Of a stretch of 64,000 bases of DNA, positions 28,601-41,440 are shown piece after piece. Each line of letters begins with the position of its first letter. Position 1 is the stretch's first letter. The position numbers were made by a program, and so were the translations under genes. The stretch comes from Siphonodentalium dalli (lineage: Eukaryota > Mollusca > Scaphopoda > Gadilida > Siphonodentaliidae): contig CP136062.1 of NCBI GenBank assembly GCA_032622095.1, positions 138,898,351-138,962,350 on the forward strand. The letters are read 5' to 3'. Below the pieces are notes generated by a model, which had not been told where the DNA came from, did no database searches, and worked only from the letters and a program-made list of their open reading frames with translations.

Positions 28601-30457
28601 TGTACATGCAGTAACTAATGTTGGCGGAATCATTGTCGTATGTTTACCACACAATAATTCATCCTGCATTAATCAGTAAATATTTAAATATATGCGCATT
28701 CAAAGAGATCAAAAGTATTTTCAATGTGGTTGAAATTTCGACAACTTAGGATATTGCTAAAACAAAAGCGAACGGACGAACGTACAGACCAATTACTTAA
28801 TACGTCCCGTTTGATAACGGACGAATATAAAATAGAATAATAATTACGTCAAGCTGACACTGATATGACCACTGGTCACAGACATATCAGTTACTCACAG
28901 TTGTAAATTGAATATTTTACTTCAACATACTAAGCTGGATATCATATCTGAACTATAGCTCCTCTTGGGGTTCAAAGGGAGATTACTCGTACTTCAGAGT
29001 TGGGTGCCATTTTTTTAAACAGAAAACATATTTCTAAAACCTAATTTAGATAAAACTTGCAAAGAATAGCAGAATGCGTATATTGTGATATAGAGCACTC
29101 ATTGGTTTACTATTTAGAATATATTTCCTTGTCTACGGAAAAAACAGGAAGTATCTTTTGGAAGTGAATGTCCAAAATTGCCTTAATACTTTTTTCTTCG
29201 CAACATAAACCAATACTCGCGCTACATTATTCTAGCTTTTCGGTGAATCCATAAGTTTACGGATGTAGCTTAAATTCACGAATAATCTGTTACTGGAAAA
29301 TTTGTCATGACCATCATGTTGACATTTGCCACCTCAGCACCCGAATAAATTTTTCCAACAGTAGTTTCCGATTGTTCAACTTTCTAATGTCCCCAAAATC
29401 TGTTACATCCTCATATAAGTGTTGCAACATTTACCAGACACGAATATACAATATACATGAAAGTCTAGATCAGCATAGCTCAGCCTATTTGTTTTGTCAG
29501 TTCAATTCAATTTAGTATTATAAAATGTAGATAAAAACATATTTTGTTCGAAACTTGGGGCTCTCGAAATGAACATAGAATATGTAAGGAATCTGGTCAT
29601 ATGTACAATATCCCTTTTATTTGCAAACATCGAGGAAATAATGAGTTTCATCAATACGTTATATGGATAAATTTAGTTTTTCGTCCCGACAGTTGTGACT
29701 CATCTCGTTGTTCGTGGTTTGGTTGTCATCCAACAACTTTACGTCCATGCAACGCTACTTCCAAATTATCTTTTTTATGTATCAAAATAAGCTCCCATGT
29801 AAGAATAGCTTCAATATTTCGTATGCTCTGTCAGTTCGCTCCAATAATTACTAGCTATAAAGTGCACGTAGTTCGACCAGGCGGATACCTGTGAACCAGG
29901 TGTTGCTTTTAATGCAATTAATGACGTATGAAGCGGATTCGCCACTTCAAACGTATTCATGTTGGGGTGGAACATGTCTTCCCACAGGCTTGGGCAGTGG
30001 CGCTAGAAACATATATATGGTTGTAGTCGAGCGTAAACACAGTGCATGAACACTTAACACGCATGCACGCTACACCAATTCTAATATACGAATGATTGAG
30101 AAATAACTTCCAAAAAACAACAAATGAAACACCTAATTATATAGTTAACATTATTACGCCCAGTGTTCTTATAACGTTTAGGTGCTTCTTATGACAAAGT
30201 TTATGCGACCGTCAGTTGTCATTAACATGACGATGAAGTGATTTGGGGGGGGGGGGGGGGCTAACCCCGGGATCTTCTAAAGGGCCGAATGGCCCTTTCC
30301 TTAACCCCTCATTTTTCAACTTGTAATTGATAAATACAAAACAAAACAAAAAAACTTTTATAGAGTTTTCATTTCTTCTTTTTTCTTTTTTTGGGGTGCT
30401 GCTTTTCCCCGGAAGATGGAGACGTCAGTTGTTGTTCTTGTTTTCTCATAAGATGTT
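25641..30457. other. No gene seen
   Basis: AT-rich. C-tracts at about 26390 and 26625, a G-tract at about 30244, repeat T at 28128. ATATATAAGAGAATGCACTGGC at about 25928 echoes the palindrome unit of the 54-56 kb elements. Confidence 0.55.
28128..28283. repeat. Dispersed repeat T, copy 2
   Basis: CGCCGGTCCAGGTTCGGAAT through CGCTCTTCAGCGGAATTACA, co-linear with 18101-18256 and of almost the same length. Confidence 0.75.
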
Positions 30458-30997
30458 CTATTCTCTTTTGTTGTTCTTCCATGTTTCTTTGGTGTTTTTT
30501 TCTCGACTCTCGCAGGGACGGTGGTGGTAAATTCCGTCCCTGTTGGAAACTGGCAAGGTGGTGCATGATTCCAGCTCCACAACGAAGACAGTGGCGGGGA
30601 CGTCCGGAATGACGTCGGTGCCCCCTCTTCCGCTGTCTTCGTCGATGGCAGAGACATCCGAGTTGACATCGGCGTCCAGGTTCCTGTCGGTGGTGGTGAC
30701 ATCGGTCGCAGGCTGATCTTTTGGCCCAGAGGTCAAGTGGGAGGGAACTGTGCGTCTCTCAGTTCCCCTTTTCCACTTGGCCCTCCTGGTGGCATCTCTG
30801 TGGCGCCTTGAGGGTGTCTTCTTCCTCGTACCACTCACTTTGTGTCCGATTGTATAGTGCAAACAATTTCGTCGGTTGACACTGATTAATAGTCGCTGAG
30901 TGACGTTCAAACTCAGCACAATAGTAACATCTATATATTCAACAAACCAAACACGCGGCGGCATGTTATTAATTACAATGGCTGCAAAAACGACCAT
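30458..30997 (-). other. Open frame of 179 codons, basic then acidic, possibly gag-like remnant
   Basis: The middle reads GTRKKTPSRRHRDATRRAKW, then an Asp/Thr-rich part (TDVTTTDRNLDADVNSDVSA). The KKTPSRRRRD-type run resembles N-terminal segments of retroelement gag-like proteins that I recall from molluscs and fish. There is no RT or protease nearby and no known domain. The length is unusual for this AT-rich region, but coding status is not proven. Confidence 0.3.
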
Positions 30998-32407
30998 CCT
31001 AGGCGCTACTAATTACTTTATTAATATAAATATTTGGCCTGCTATACGATAATGACTTCCATAGTGAACCACACTATCTTGATTACTGAATTAACTCATT
31101 GCATAGCGACCTAATCTATACATCGCGCGCACAACCGATTCCGCATTTTAGTATCGGCTGACTACGTTTATGTAATCGTAGTTGGCATAATAAACTCCGG
31201 CTCCGAATCTGTGTTTTTAAGTTGCTCGAATATGTTGACGTCACCCGTAGTCTAATCACGGAGATCTCCGAAAAACCGGTCGTTGTATTATTTATGAGTT
31301 TTTCGGCTTATTTATTATGCGATTAGAATGGGAATTGGATCATTTTAATAATAAACGGGAGGGGCTTTCCGATTGCGTTTGGTGGTTTCTAGACCATATA
31401 AATCATTTAGGGGACAGGCGTGGGTTTGCATAATCCAGGAAAAAGTGCAAGAAATTTCAACAAATAATTTCTCTCGATCTATCCGGCGAACAATATTGAA
31501 TTTCGTTCTAATCTTCGTTATATATAGAATCGGAACAAGTATTAAGAGAAGACGAAACTGATGGATTTTAATATATTTGAGAGGTTGAAAATATCAGTTT
31601 CATTTTAATCCCATTTTGTCATTTGTGTCATAATGTTGAGTTATATTTTTAATTCCATGACATAACATTCCCATCATATATTACAATGAAGAATAAAGCA
31701 GCCACAAATATATTAGCCCAATGAAAATAAATGTAGTATGCATGCTGGTCCACAGATATAGGGAGAAATCAACTGTCCCATTGCCACAGTAATAGAGATA
31801 TATGGTCAGCTGGGGATTTGGCTATGAACTTATGACATAAAACTCATATCAGCGAAATGTTTTATTGACAAGCAGGTACGGCACGAAAATTATATTCTCA
31901 AATATAGCAAATTATCTATACCGGGTGGTTGTCTCTAAATTGAAATAATTATGAAATTTCTTGAAGCATGACCAATTAAGTGTCATCTTACGATCTTCAG
32001 ATATGATATCATGGCTATATCAAATGTAATTTTGAAAAGCCTTTGAAAAGCTTCTACATATATAGTATAGTAAATGTGGTTATAATTTACAACGAGGTGA
32101 CGGTTCTTTTAAATGTCGTGTAACAATAATCGCTTGTACTAAATTTTTAGATATTCCTTTTTAAATAATCAGATAACTTTGACAAAAAACGTGCGTCTGA
32201 CCCTTAACGAAAATGTCGTCTCGTGTGAACTCATGCCTTGAGATTCGATAATACAGTGTTCGTTCATATATGCAAATCGAAACTGGATATGACGAATAAA
32301 GTGCACGCCTTGCTCAACGTGAATATTATCACCGACAACATCACGGGCTACCTGGAGATTTTATAACTGGTTTTGTTTGTTTAGATAGGTCTAATTTTGG
32401 GACGCAG
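30998..32407. other. No gene seen
   Basis: AT-rich intergenic sequence without recognisable repeat or ORF. Confidence 0.6.
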
Positions 32408-33354
32408 CTAACATAACCCTTGTACCCTGTTGTTACGTCGGTTATATTGGGTACATTTCATAAGCACAAATTTAGAAACTTAAGAAATTATATTTTCGGA
32501 ACTAATTTACAACCAACTGGTACATAGCGTACAACTTGTTACTTCTGGTTACTTTACCTATCAGTTAATGTTATATTTGTTACTTTTCTTTTTTTCTTAG
32601 AAATCCCTGGTACCTGGTTACATTGGGTACAAATTAGAAAACATTCTCTGACCTACTTTCAACCCATGGGTTCATAGGGTTCACATGATTACTTCTGGTT
32701 ACTTTACCTATTAGTTATTGTTACATTGGGTACTTTTTTTGTCTTTTCTTAGAAATCCCAAGGTACCTGGATACATTGGGTACAAATTAGAAAACATTCT
32801 CGGAACTAATTTACATCCCTAGGGTGTAAATTAGTTCCGGGAATATGTTTTCTAATTTGTACCCAATATGTAACCAGGTACCTTGAGATTTCTAAGAAAA
32901 CAAATACAAGTGCACAATGTAACAATAACTAATAGGTAAAGTAACCAGAAGTAAACATGTGTACCCCGTGTACCCATGGACTGTAAATTACAGGGAATAT
33001 GTTTTCTAATTTGTACCAAATGTATCCAGGTACCTTGGGATTTCTAAGAAAACAAGTACCCAATGTAACATTTACTAATAGTTAAAGTAACCAGAAGTAA
33101 CCATTTGTACGCTATGTACCCTTGGGCTGTATATTAGTTCCGGGAATATGTTTTCTAATTTGTACCCAATGTAACCAGGTACCTTGGGATTTCTAAGACA
33201 AAAATAAAAGTACCCAATGTAACATTAACTAATATGTAAAGTAACCATTTGTACCCTACATGTATATACCCATGGGCTGTAAATTAGTTCTGGGAATATG
33301 TTTTCTGATTTGCACCCAATGTATATGGCGTAACAACAGGGTACGAACGTTATG
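32408..33354. mobile_element. 0.95-kb fold-back element of ~150-bp repeats
   Basis: Ends: CATAACCCTTGTACCCTGTT at the left and the reverse complement (AACAGGGTACGAACGTTATG) at the right. Each arm consists of ~150-bp units containing TACTTCTGGTTACTTTACCT, AGAAATCCC..GGTACCTGG and ACATTGGGTACAAATTAG. The arms meet at CCCTAGGG (32818-32823) with almost no loop. No ORF. Confidence 0.85.
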
Positions 33355-33479
33355 ATTTTGTTCGGCGTACCAACATTTGCCATATATGTGCTTTTTTTTT
33401 TAACCCCGTGTGGAGTTGAACAATAGCCATTAATTATTTTACCCCCACATCTGAATGGGCATATATACAAGCCCTACCC

Positions 33480-35890
33480 ATGTGGGCACGGGCACGGAAT
33501 ATATATAACGGGAAGGTTCACTCCGCGCATTTGTGGTAATCACCGGAAGTTGTCATGACGCCATTCTGGTAGGATCCCTGGTAGGAACCTACGTCATCGC
33601 ATCGTTACTTCCTTGTTTACTTTTACTAATAAGTTAAAAGTGTGGGAGTTTGAAAATAATGTCCACAACATTACCTGAGTGATGTCTCTAATTTAAAAAA
33701 TTGAGATCTATTATGGGATCAAAGTTCACAACTTTGGTCATTTAAATTAATTGCTTAGAATATAACCACAATTTAAACATGTTTTAAAGGCTCCACCATT
33801 CAGTAGGGCTTACATTCCAGATGCCACTTTTATTATGAAACTGGCATACCAGTTGATTTGGGAATAATTATGGATTCTGAGTACAAGTTAATGCCATTTA
33901 TATTGAGTCCTGCATACATGACATATTTCACTAATCTCGCATACACTATATGTATGTACCATCAATATATGATGAGTTTACACCAATGAGAGGGGTTGGT
34001 GGGACACATATACATGCTACCAGTATACTGTATTACAAATAAATAGTATGTTACACTTTATACATAACAATTCATTATGTTTGCAGTGCCATTTTATCAA
34101 TCTGAAATACTTTTTAAAAACATCCACCAAATATCAAATCTTTGGGCCATGATATCATAAACTTCCCTGGTCCTATACCTACCCTGCTACCCACATACAA
34201 AAACCCCCTACCGGTAAGACTTACCAGGTAGTAACAAATATTTTATTTACATATCATATCCATATTTTGTCCTTATAGTACTAAAATTGTATGGAAAACA
34301 TGTTCAGTCTGTTGGATAGGCTATGTATAGTGCATGGCGGCCCAGATGTAGGCCTATATATTTAATTATTTGTGTGATATCCATAGATTTTCAATATCAA
34401 AATAACAGTTTAAATATTTAAACCTACCTGCAAGTATAAGTTTAGTAAAATCACACATATAATATATAGGCCTACCCGCCTACTCTTAAATATAGTCTAT
34501 GGTATGGGGAAACAATAAGTTTATTTAAAGTTTTGTTATTAGCATACAGCACTATATAATATTGTGTCATTTTCAGCAAATGGTGTGGTACCGGTACTTA
34601 CAATGTGATAGACATGTGTCACGCAATCATGATTAATTTACCTTATGGTGTCAATCATTATGAGGTGCCATGGAGATACAATCATCCTCTATGTTATCCA
34701 AAAATAACCGATGACATTATGTTCTTATATTCATGGCTACACTACATGCCTACTGGTATGTAACATATTGGCAAACATAACTTACAATAAACTACCCAGT
34801 ATTTATTCAAGAATTTATAAATTATAGCATCTCTGGGTCATATATATCGTTATTAATATGATGAGTTTATTTGGGAAATTTTGATGTAGTTATAAAAATA
34901 TATTGCCTTGATGTGTGTGAAAATTTCAATCTTTGTTATAACTTATATTAAAATAAAAAAGAAGCATATGTAGCCTAAATTTCCCAAATTCTTATTCTCT
35001 GAGTTTTCATATACCATGAACGCAAGGACTATGCAAGGCTCAACATGAGTAAAATACATTTATATATAGCCTGTAAATGTTTGAACACTCACTAATTAAT
35101 TAATCTTTCTTCATAACAAAAAAAATCACATGTAGCCTATTTATAAATCAAAAGTAAATAATTAAATATTTGATATATCAGAATTCTTGTTTTATTAGGT
35201 AATGCTTGAAATGACTATTAAGTATTTGATTCCAAATATTAAATTATTAATGTAGCAATGACTAAGGGTGTGGCTAGTGCAGCCTAATGTATGTACATTA
35301 CTACATAGCAACTACTTGAACTCGCATTGATGTTATTGACTTGAGAAGCCTCAGAATTGTGTAAAATCTCACAGGGCTCCACGGTCCACCCACACTTTCA
35401 CTTTGACACTTTTGTCTCTTCATAGCCGCCAGAGCCCACAAGCATGGAATTATTCTGTAATGTTTCCAAATGAATTTTATTTTAAGTTTATGTTTCAATA
35501 TTTGGTACGCCGTTAATTTAAAATATGCATCATCACAACTGAATGATTATGAATTGAATGATCTCAGCCAAAATTTCGAAATTGAATAACAAACGAAAAT
35601 TGGCAAGAAAGACAGCGTAATTTGGTTGAAATAAATACTCATTTGCTTTAAAATAAAAAATTTTCATGTTGGTGGATTAAAGTATGCTTTTTGTCTCATT
35701 GTTTATTCTTATATAGGCCTACTATTTCGATTTTGTTTACACACAAGGCGAATAGCGCTGCAGTAACCAATGACGCAATTCGCTGTAGTATCCTACCAGA
35801 ATGGCGGATGCTGGCGACGTCATGCATTACGTTGAGCCAATAGGAAGTGAACCTTCCCGTTGTATATATTCACTGGCACGGGTTAGAATA
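33480..35890. mobile_element. 2.4-kb segment bounded by inverted repeats
   Basis: The left end GGCACGGAATATATATAACG...GGGAAGGTTCACT...CGCCATTCTGGTAGGAT is mirrored at the right (ATCCTACCAGAATGGCG...AGTGAACCTTCCCGTTGTAT). The interior is AT-rich without a supported ORF. Confidence 0.55.
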
Positions 35891-37394
35891 TGCCTACCGC
35901 CCCACTGCGAGGGGTAAGAATCCCCTAATGTGGCACACTGTTTGTCGTTGGGTGTTGTATCCCGTGATGTGCTGGGTACGAGTCCTGGCGGTATTATGGC
36001 GGCCGTATCACGTGAGCCCTCGACCTGTGCGTGTGGCTTTCGTGTAGGTCATGACCCACGTCTCCCTTTTATCTCTTCAAGACGGGCGATTGAGTTGACC
36101 CGGCTCAACCAATCGGCTAATCACGCCTCTTCGCGGTATTCCAAATAAATTTTCTGTTATATGTTGTATATGTTTATCTGAGGTTTGCATTTTTTTGTTT
36201 TCTGGTTATTCGTGTATGATGTTTCGGTCGTCTCATGTTTCTTTGAATTTCGTCTTAATGATGTCGAATGATCGAATCTTATACTGTTCACACCTGTCAC
36301 ACTGTGCGGTGCTATCGGAAAAATAGTATATGTAAAGATAAGATAAATTTTATTTAAAAGTCAGAGGTATAAACATATTACAAACACAAGCTCTGAAGAG
36401 CTTTTGACCGACTGTAGTGGGTAAATGGGCTAGTTCTCGATTATTTACTTTTCATATGGCAACTCGAACTAAAAACAATGAATTGGACGTAATAATGATG
36501 AACTGCTAAGTCCCAACGACGCTGAAGCATATATCCTCAGTATTTGGTTCTTAGTTTGATCCCAGTGTCAAGCTATCTTCTGGTTGTTGTTGTTGTTGTT
36601 GTCAAGACGGGACATTGAATAGCAGCAATGCTGTTTTGAGAACCACAGCATATCTTACTCTTAAGCTTCTTAGTCTGAGATATTGGTTAAGATGACTCGA
36701 CATCGATCTACAACTTTACACACACTGTCAAAACAATTGATGGACATAATGTACTAATAAACAGTTATGTTCTGATTGTGCACCGCTCTCAGCGCCCACC
36801 GGAGTTGAATGTTACATGAAACTACCTTTAACCACCTCCTCCGTGGTATATAAAGGGTCAAAAGTATGGTCATTGTCAAGATAACAAAGACATCATATGT
36901 GCACGGTGTTCTGTCGTATACATATATGAAACGGACATGGTTTGTTGAAAATTGTATACACATACATATAATTTAGTGAGAGGTATATCAACACATAGCT
37001 ATAAGCGGAATATTTCCGAACAGATTCGTCGATATGGCGCTGAAAATAAGTGTATTGTTCCTTATATTCTTTCGATAAATTTGAGATCGTTTCATTTTAC
37101 CAGTATCTGGGACATATATAATGCTCGTTGTCGTGTATTTCAGGCGTTCGTGGGCCTATTTAGATACCGGGAAAAGTTCAAAAGCGAATATTATTAGGTG
37201 TATTTTGGAGCGCAAAGAGCCATGTGTCTTTAATTAAAGTACTTTTATGTTGAATGCATGTGACGCAGACAGGTTTTAAGGTCAGAAACAGTTGGCGCCG
37301 ATTTCTTCAGTAATAAAAGCGTCAATGACACTGTAGCTCAACTTGGGGAGGAGTTAATTTTGTGCTGAGCAATGATAAAGAAGTTTGATCATGA
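35891..37394. other. No gene seen
   Basis: A GC-richer patch at 35890-36150 flanks the 2.4-kb inverted-repeat segment; otherwise AT-rich. Confidence 0.55.
36340..36610. repeat. Possible LINE 3' tail (minus) and (TTG)n tract
   Basis: AAGATAAGATAAATTTTATT at the left edge looks like a reversed retrotransposon tail. (TTG)6 lies at about 36583-36602. Weak call. Confidence 0.25.
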
Positions 37395-37920
37395 TCGGGT
37401 GAGTGATATGGTTTGTAGGGTGCGCCAAAGGATTTAGTCATACAGCCAGTACATTCCAAGATGGTCGCTAGCGGCCATGTTTTTCAACGAATCATCTAGA
37501 GGTCACCCCGAAGATCCGTATGCAGTTTGGTGATCATCAGACGAGGGGTGTGGTCTGTAGGGTGTGCCGTGGTCTGTCGGGTGTGCCAAATGATTTAGTC
37601 ATACAAAGATTAAAATCTAAGATGGCTGCCGGCGGGATGTTTCTCATCGAAAATCGTTCAAACTCGATAGGTCCCATCTACATGTGATCACAATCGTGCC
37701 TGCAACATTTATAAATGATCCGGTCATAAATACGAGCTGTGGGGTGTGCAGATGGATTCAAATTTGAAATCCAAGATGGCTGTTGGCGGCCATGTTTTTC
37801 GGGAAATTCGAGGGAAAAATCTATAGCACCCATCTATAGGTCACCCTGAGGCTACATGTGGAGTTTGGTCAACATAGGATGAGGGATGCGGCATGTAGGG
37901 CGTGCCGAAGAAAATTGTTG
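37395..37920. repeat. ~156-bp tandem repeat, relative of 24640-25130
   Basis: CAAGATGG or TAAGATGG motifs at about 37456, 37614 and 37769, with GAAGATCCGTATGCAGTTTG and GGATGAGGGATG as in the 24.7-kb array. Confidence 0.8.
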
Positions 37921-38558
37921 AGGCACGCACGGACGACGGTCGCCAACCCATGGCAATAGCTCAACTTTACCAACAATAGGTTGAAATTGTTATCGTAGAT
38001 AGCTTTTACATTTACTTGTGGGGAATTTGTTGTTTTAGACCAACATTTGCATATTTTCCAACTTTTGTTCAATTATTTTGACTGAAATGGTCATCAGTTG
38101 GGTATTTTCGCTGATGCCTATATAATAGATCGGCACATTGGACATACTATGCCGTCAATTTAACCGCAACAGTTTAATAAGGGTCCACCCCAAATTGCAG
38201 CGCATTTTTGCTAAAGGTTATCGTTACTTAACCATGGTTGATTGAGATTTCTGAAGAGGTGTTCGTGTTCCTTCTATATGGCATCGCACGTGTCATTAAA
38301 ATGTACGAAAAAATCTGGCACAGAGCGACCATAATTATATGACAAATCGGACAATCGATTTTGATATGCCAAGATTCTAAGTGTGATGCACAGTTCCGGT
38401 TCCGGTTAAGATGGCGGACAGGCGAGTCGTGTTTTCATTCAGCTCCAAATAAAGCGAAATTTGTCTAATAATTAAATAACTCATTACATCCGATCAGCGG
38501 AATATAAGTGAAGTGGACCTTATTCTCCAATATACATGTGTGTTGTGACAAATTCACT

Positions 38559-40015
38559 ATGACGGATTCATTCAAAATGGACTTAACACTTTGCTTCGGT
38601 CGAGGAATGTTCAGAAGAATTTCTCACCTTAATATCGTTGAAAGCTTGGCAGAAGTGATAGACGTGGACGACATTTCGGCCGTTCAGTTCACGAGAGATA
38701 AGTGTCTTATTACCGTCGAACACGAAAATGCAAAAAACATTCTCATGAACAATGGCTTGCATATACCGGGCAGATTTTTTCGATTGTTCGATTGCGAAGG
38801 CAAATCGAGTCACGTAACTATTCTATATGCGCCTGTCCAGATGCCAGACGACCCCCTGATTGCAGCTATTTCCCAATATGGCAAGATTGTCGAAGATTCT
38901 TACAAAAGGGCCACAATCGGTGACACCAAGATTCAAAATGGGACCAGGTATTTACAAATAACCGATTGTGATGAACTGCCAAGGACATTGAAAGTTGATG
39001 AACATGAGCTCATATTACTGTCAGACAAAGCTAAATCTGACTGTCCCCAATGCGGACAAAGGCATTCCAGGTGAAAAAGGTGCGAGTTCACGAATAGGAA
39101 TTCTTGTGGGCGATGTCTCAGCAATGAACACAGCTCACTTCAGTGTACTTCGAAGGACATCAGATGTCGAGCGTGTCTGCTATTCGGTCACCGCCGCGGT
39201 TAAATCCAGTGTCCCAAGCGCGCTACAGAATTCAGTCATAAAACGAGCAGGCCTAATGAGAGGTGCGATAATTCGGACTCGAATAGGGACACAGGTGATT
39301 TCGTTCTTGTCGACGACGCAGGTAGTACGCCCGAAGAGCCCGATAAGACGCCAATCAACGACACCGATCAGGCATCGACTCCCAGCCGGAAAAGGGTGTA
39401 AACATTGACGCAATCCTCCTTGGTGCGAGTAACTGTTATAACTTGCCATTACACGATCCCAAGCTAAAAGTGTTCAATAAGTCAGGTGCACCAATGGGCA
39501 ATGTTAACGAACTACTCCAGTGTGTAAGAGAGGACAATAGTGTATCCGTGAGTTCCATTCAGCAAGTAACTGTTCACCTTGGTTCTAACGACACACTGCA
39601 CAACGATATTGACTAGGATCTTGTCGTGCAAACCTTCGGCGAAGGCTTGGATATAATCAGACACGAATTCCCAACATCAGTTGTTAATTTGTGCACGGTC
39701 CCACCTCGTAAAGGGAGAGGAATCAGAATACAAGAGTTCAACGAGACAGCTTACAAACTAAATAAATTTATAGAAAAGCTCTGCAAAAGGAAGGTCTGTC
39801 TGACATATGTAGACACTATGCACCTTTACTGGAACACAGAAGGGTTCGTGATTCGCTCCCTCTTTAATGTAGACGACCATTCTGGGCTACACTTAAGTCC
39901 CGAAGGTAAAAAGGAGATAGCTTCTTCAATCGAATTCGAGACAGCAGAGAGCAGGACACGCAATAGAAGCGCCAACACACCACCGGAACCCACGAAGAGC
40001 GCCAAATTCGATTGA
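38559..40015 (+). pseudogene. LINE ORF1 remnant: zinc knuckles and SGNH esterase-like domain
   Basis: The reading starts at ATG 38559 (MTDSFKMDLTLCFGRGMF). A first CX2C zinc knuckle (CPQCGQRH) is followed by a TGA at 39072. In the same frame two more Cys/His clusters follow (CGRCLSNEHSSLQC, CRACLLFGH), then the frame breaks. A second frame from about 39401 carries an SGNH-hydrolase pattern: LLGASNCY (Ser block), VHLGSNDTLH (Gly-x-Asn-Asp block) and SGLHLSPEGKKEI (His block), with an in-frame TAG at 39614-39616. The usual Asp two residues before the block-V His is Ser here. ORF1 proteins of this type bind element RNA; the role of the esterase is not settled. Confidence 0.8.
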
Positions 40016-40330
40016 TTGTCACAATCACGGGCATCGTCGTGTGGTTGTTCTACGAAACAATGTTCAATCTCACTAAAACAGAATCCCAATGATTCTGATT
40101 CAAATTGTGTATTTAATGATGTTATTTCTAATATTCATGACTCATGTTATTCTAATTGTATGTATGCGTCTAATGATACTGTACGCGCATCCGCTATCAG
40201 TTCACAAAACACTCGGTGTGATAATATGCCAATGTCAGATGTGGGCGATTTACCCACACACACGAAACCGACGCTTTCGTTAGATAATTCTTCTTGCATA
40301 TCCAATGAAGCTACATGTAATACAATTAAA

Positions 40331-41079
40331 ATGCTTGCGCCGAACGTCTGTGGCTTAGAAAAGCGATTGGATTATCCAGATTTTATACACATGATTGATA
40401 TGTATGACGTCATATGTTTTTTTCAGAAACAAAGGCATTCATAGAAGACTGTATAGTCATACCTAATTTCAAAGTTTATGCGGCGAAAGGAAGAAATATA
40501 GGAAGTGGTAAACGATGTGGTGGAATAATCATAGCAATAAAATCACATCTAAAATATAACGTCGAACACATTCAAAGTGACATGAAGCATGTAGCATGGA
40601 TCAGAATTGTTGACCGAAGTTTATCAATATTAATTGGTGCAGTATATATCCCACCATCAGGGACTAGATACTCAGACGATGACTGGCATCTATATATTAA
40701 ACGCGACCTACGAAAAATCCGCAAATTTTCTGATATGGTTCTTCTGATGGGTGATTTCAACGCCCGAACGAAATGTCTCAATGATGCACTTGATTTAGAT
40801 CCCGAAGATTTGGAAACCGCGACAACAATTAATTGTGAACTGATGTCTGATTTATTATATGATGAGACAAATTTTATAGCTGAGACGGAGATACCATCTC
40901 GCTACTCACAATATGTCGGAAATGTGAACAGTTATGGTTACAAACTTATACATTTATGTCAGTTTAATGATATGCGTATCATTAACGGTCGCTTTGGAGA
41001 AGATAAGGGCACTGGGCGCTTGACGTGTAGTGACCGCAGTGTGGTAGATTACGCCGTTGGTAGTATAAACGACTTTTAA
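40331..41079 (+). pseudogene. LINE ORF2 remnant: AP-like endonuclease domain
   Basis: Starts at about MLAPNVCGLEKRL, the usual N-x-x-G-L motif of retrotransposon endonucleases. Next come DVICF and ETK (the catalytic Glu region, interrupted by a T-run frameshift at about 40420), GAVYIPPSG, LLMGDFNARTK and DRSVVDYAV. These correspond to the metal-binding and catalytic motifs of the exonuclease-endonuclease-phosphatase fold that nicks the target site. The frame ends at 41079, followed by another short displaced frame (41085-41360) toward the RT. Confidence 0.87.
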
Positions 41080-41440
41080 AATCATTGGAAAATTTCAGTG
41101 TAAACGAATTCTCCCCACTATATTCCGACGTCCACCAAGGTATACACGTCGAAATAAAATTCCGAAACATAGATGAATACGAACCTAGCCCAAATATGCA
41201 CGCACAACACGAAAAGACGGCCCAAGTAAAGCATAAGCGATGGAAACCTGAACTCGCACGCACTTTTTCTGACAATGTAGACAAGACTGAAATAGCAGCG
41301 GTAAAGGCCTTGTTGGAACAATCATCAAGTCGACAAAACGCCAATCGTGACATTATCTAAGGGGAGTAACCCTATCGAATAAATACGAAAAACCAAACCA
41401 GCCGTGGTTTGACTCCGAGTGCAAAGAAAAGCGGAAAGCA

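Noticed and set aside
35960-36020. Box-B-like GGTACGAGTCC in a GC-richer patch
   Set aside because: No matching A box or cloverleaf; possibly an old SINE, but not supportable.
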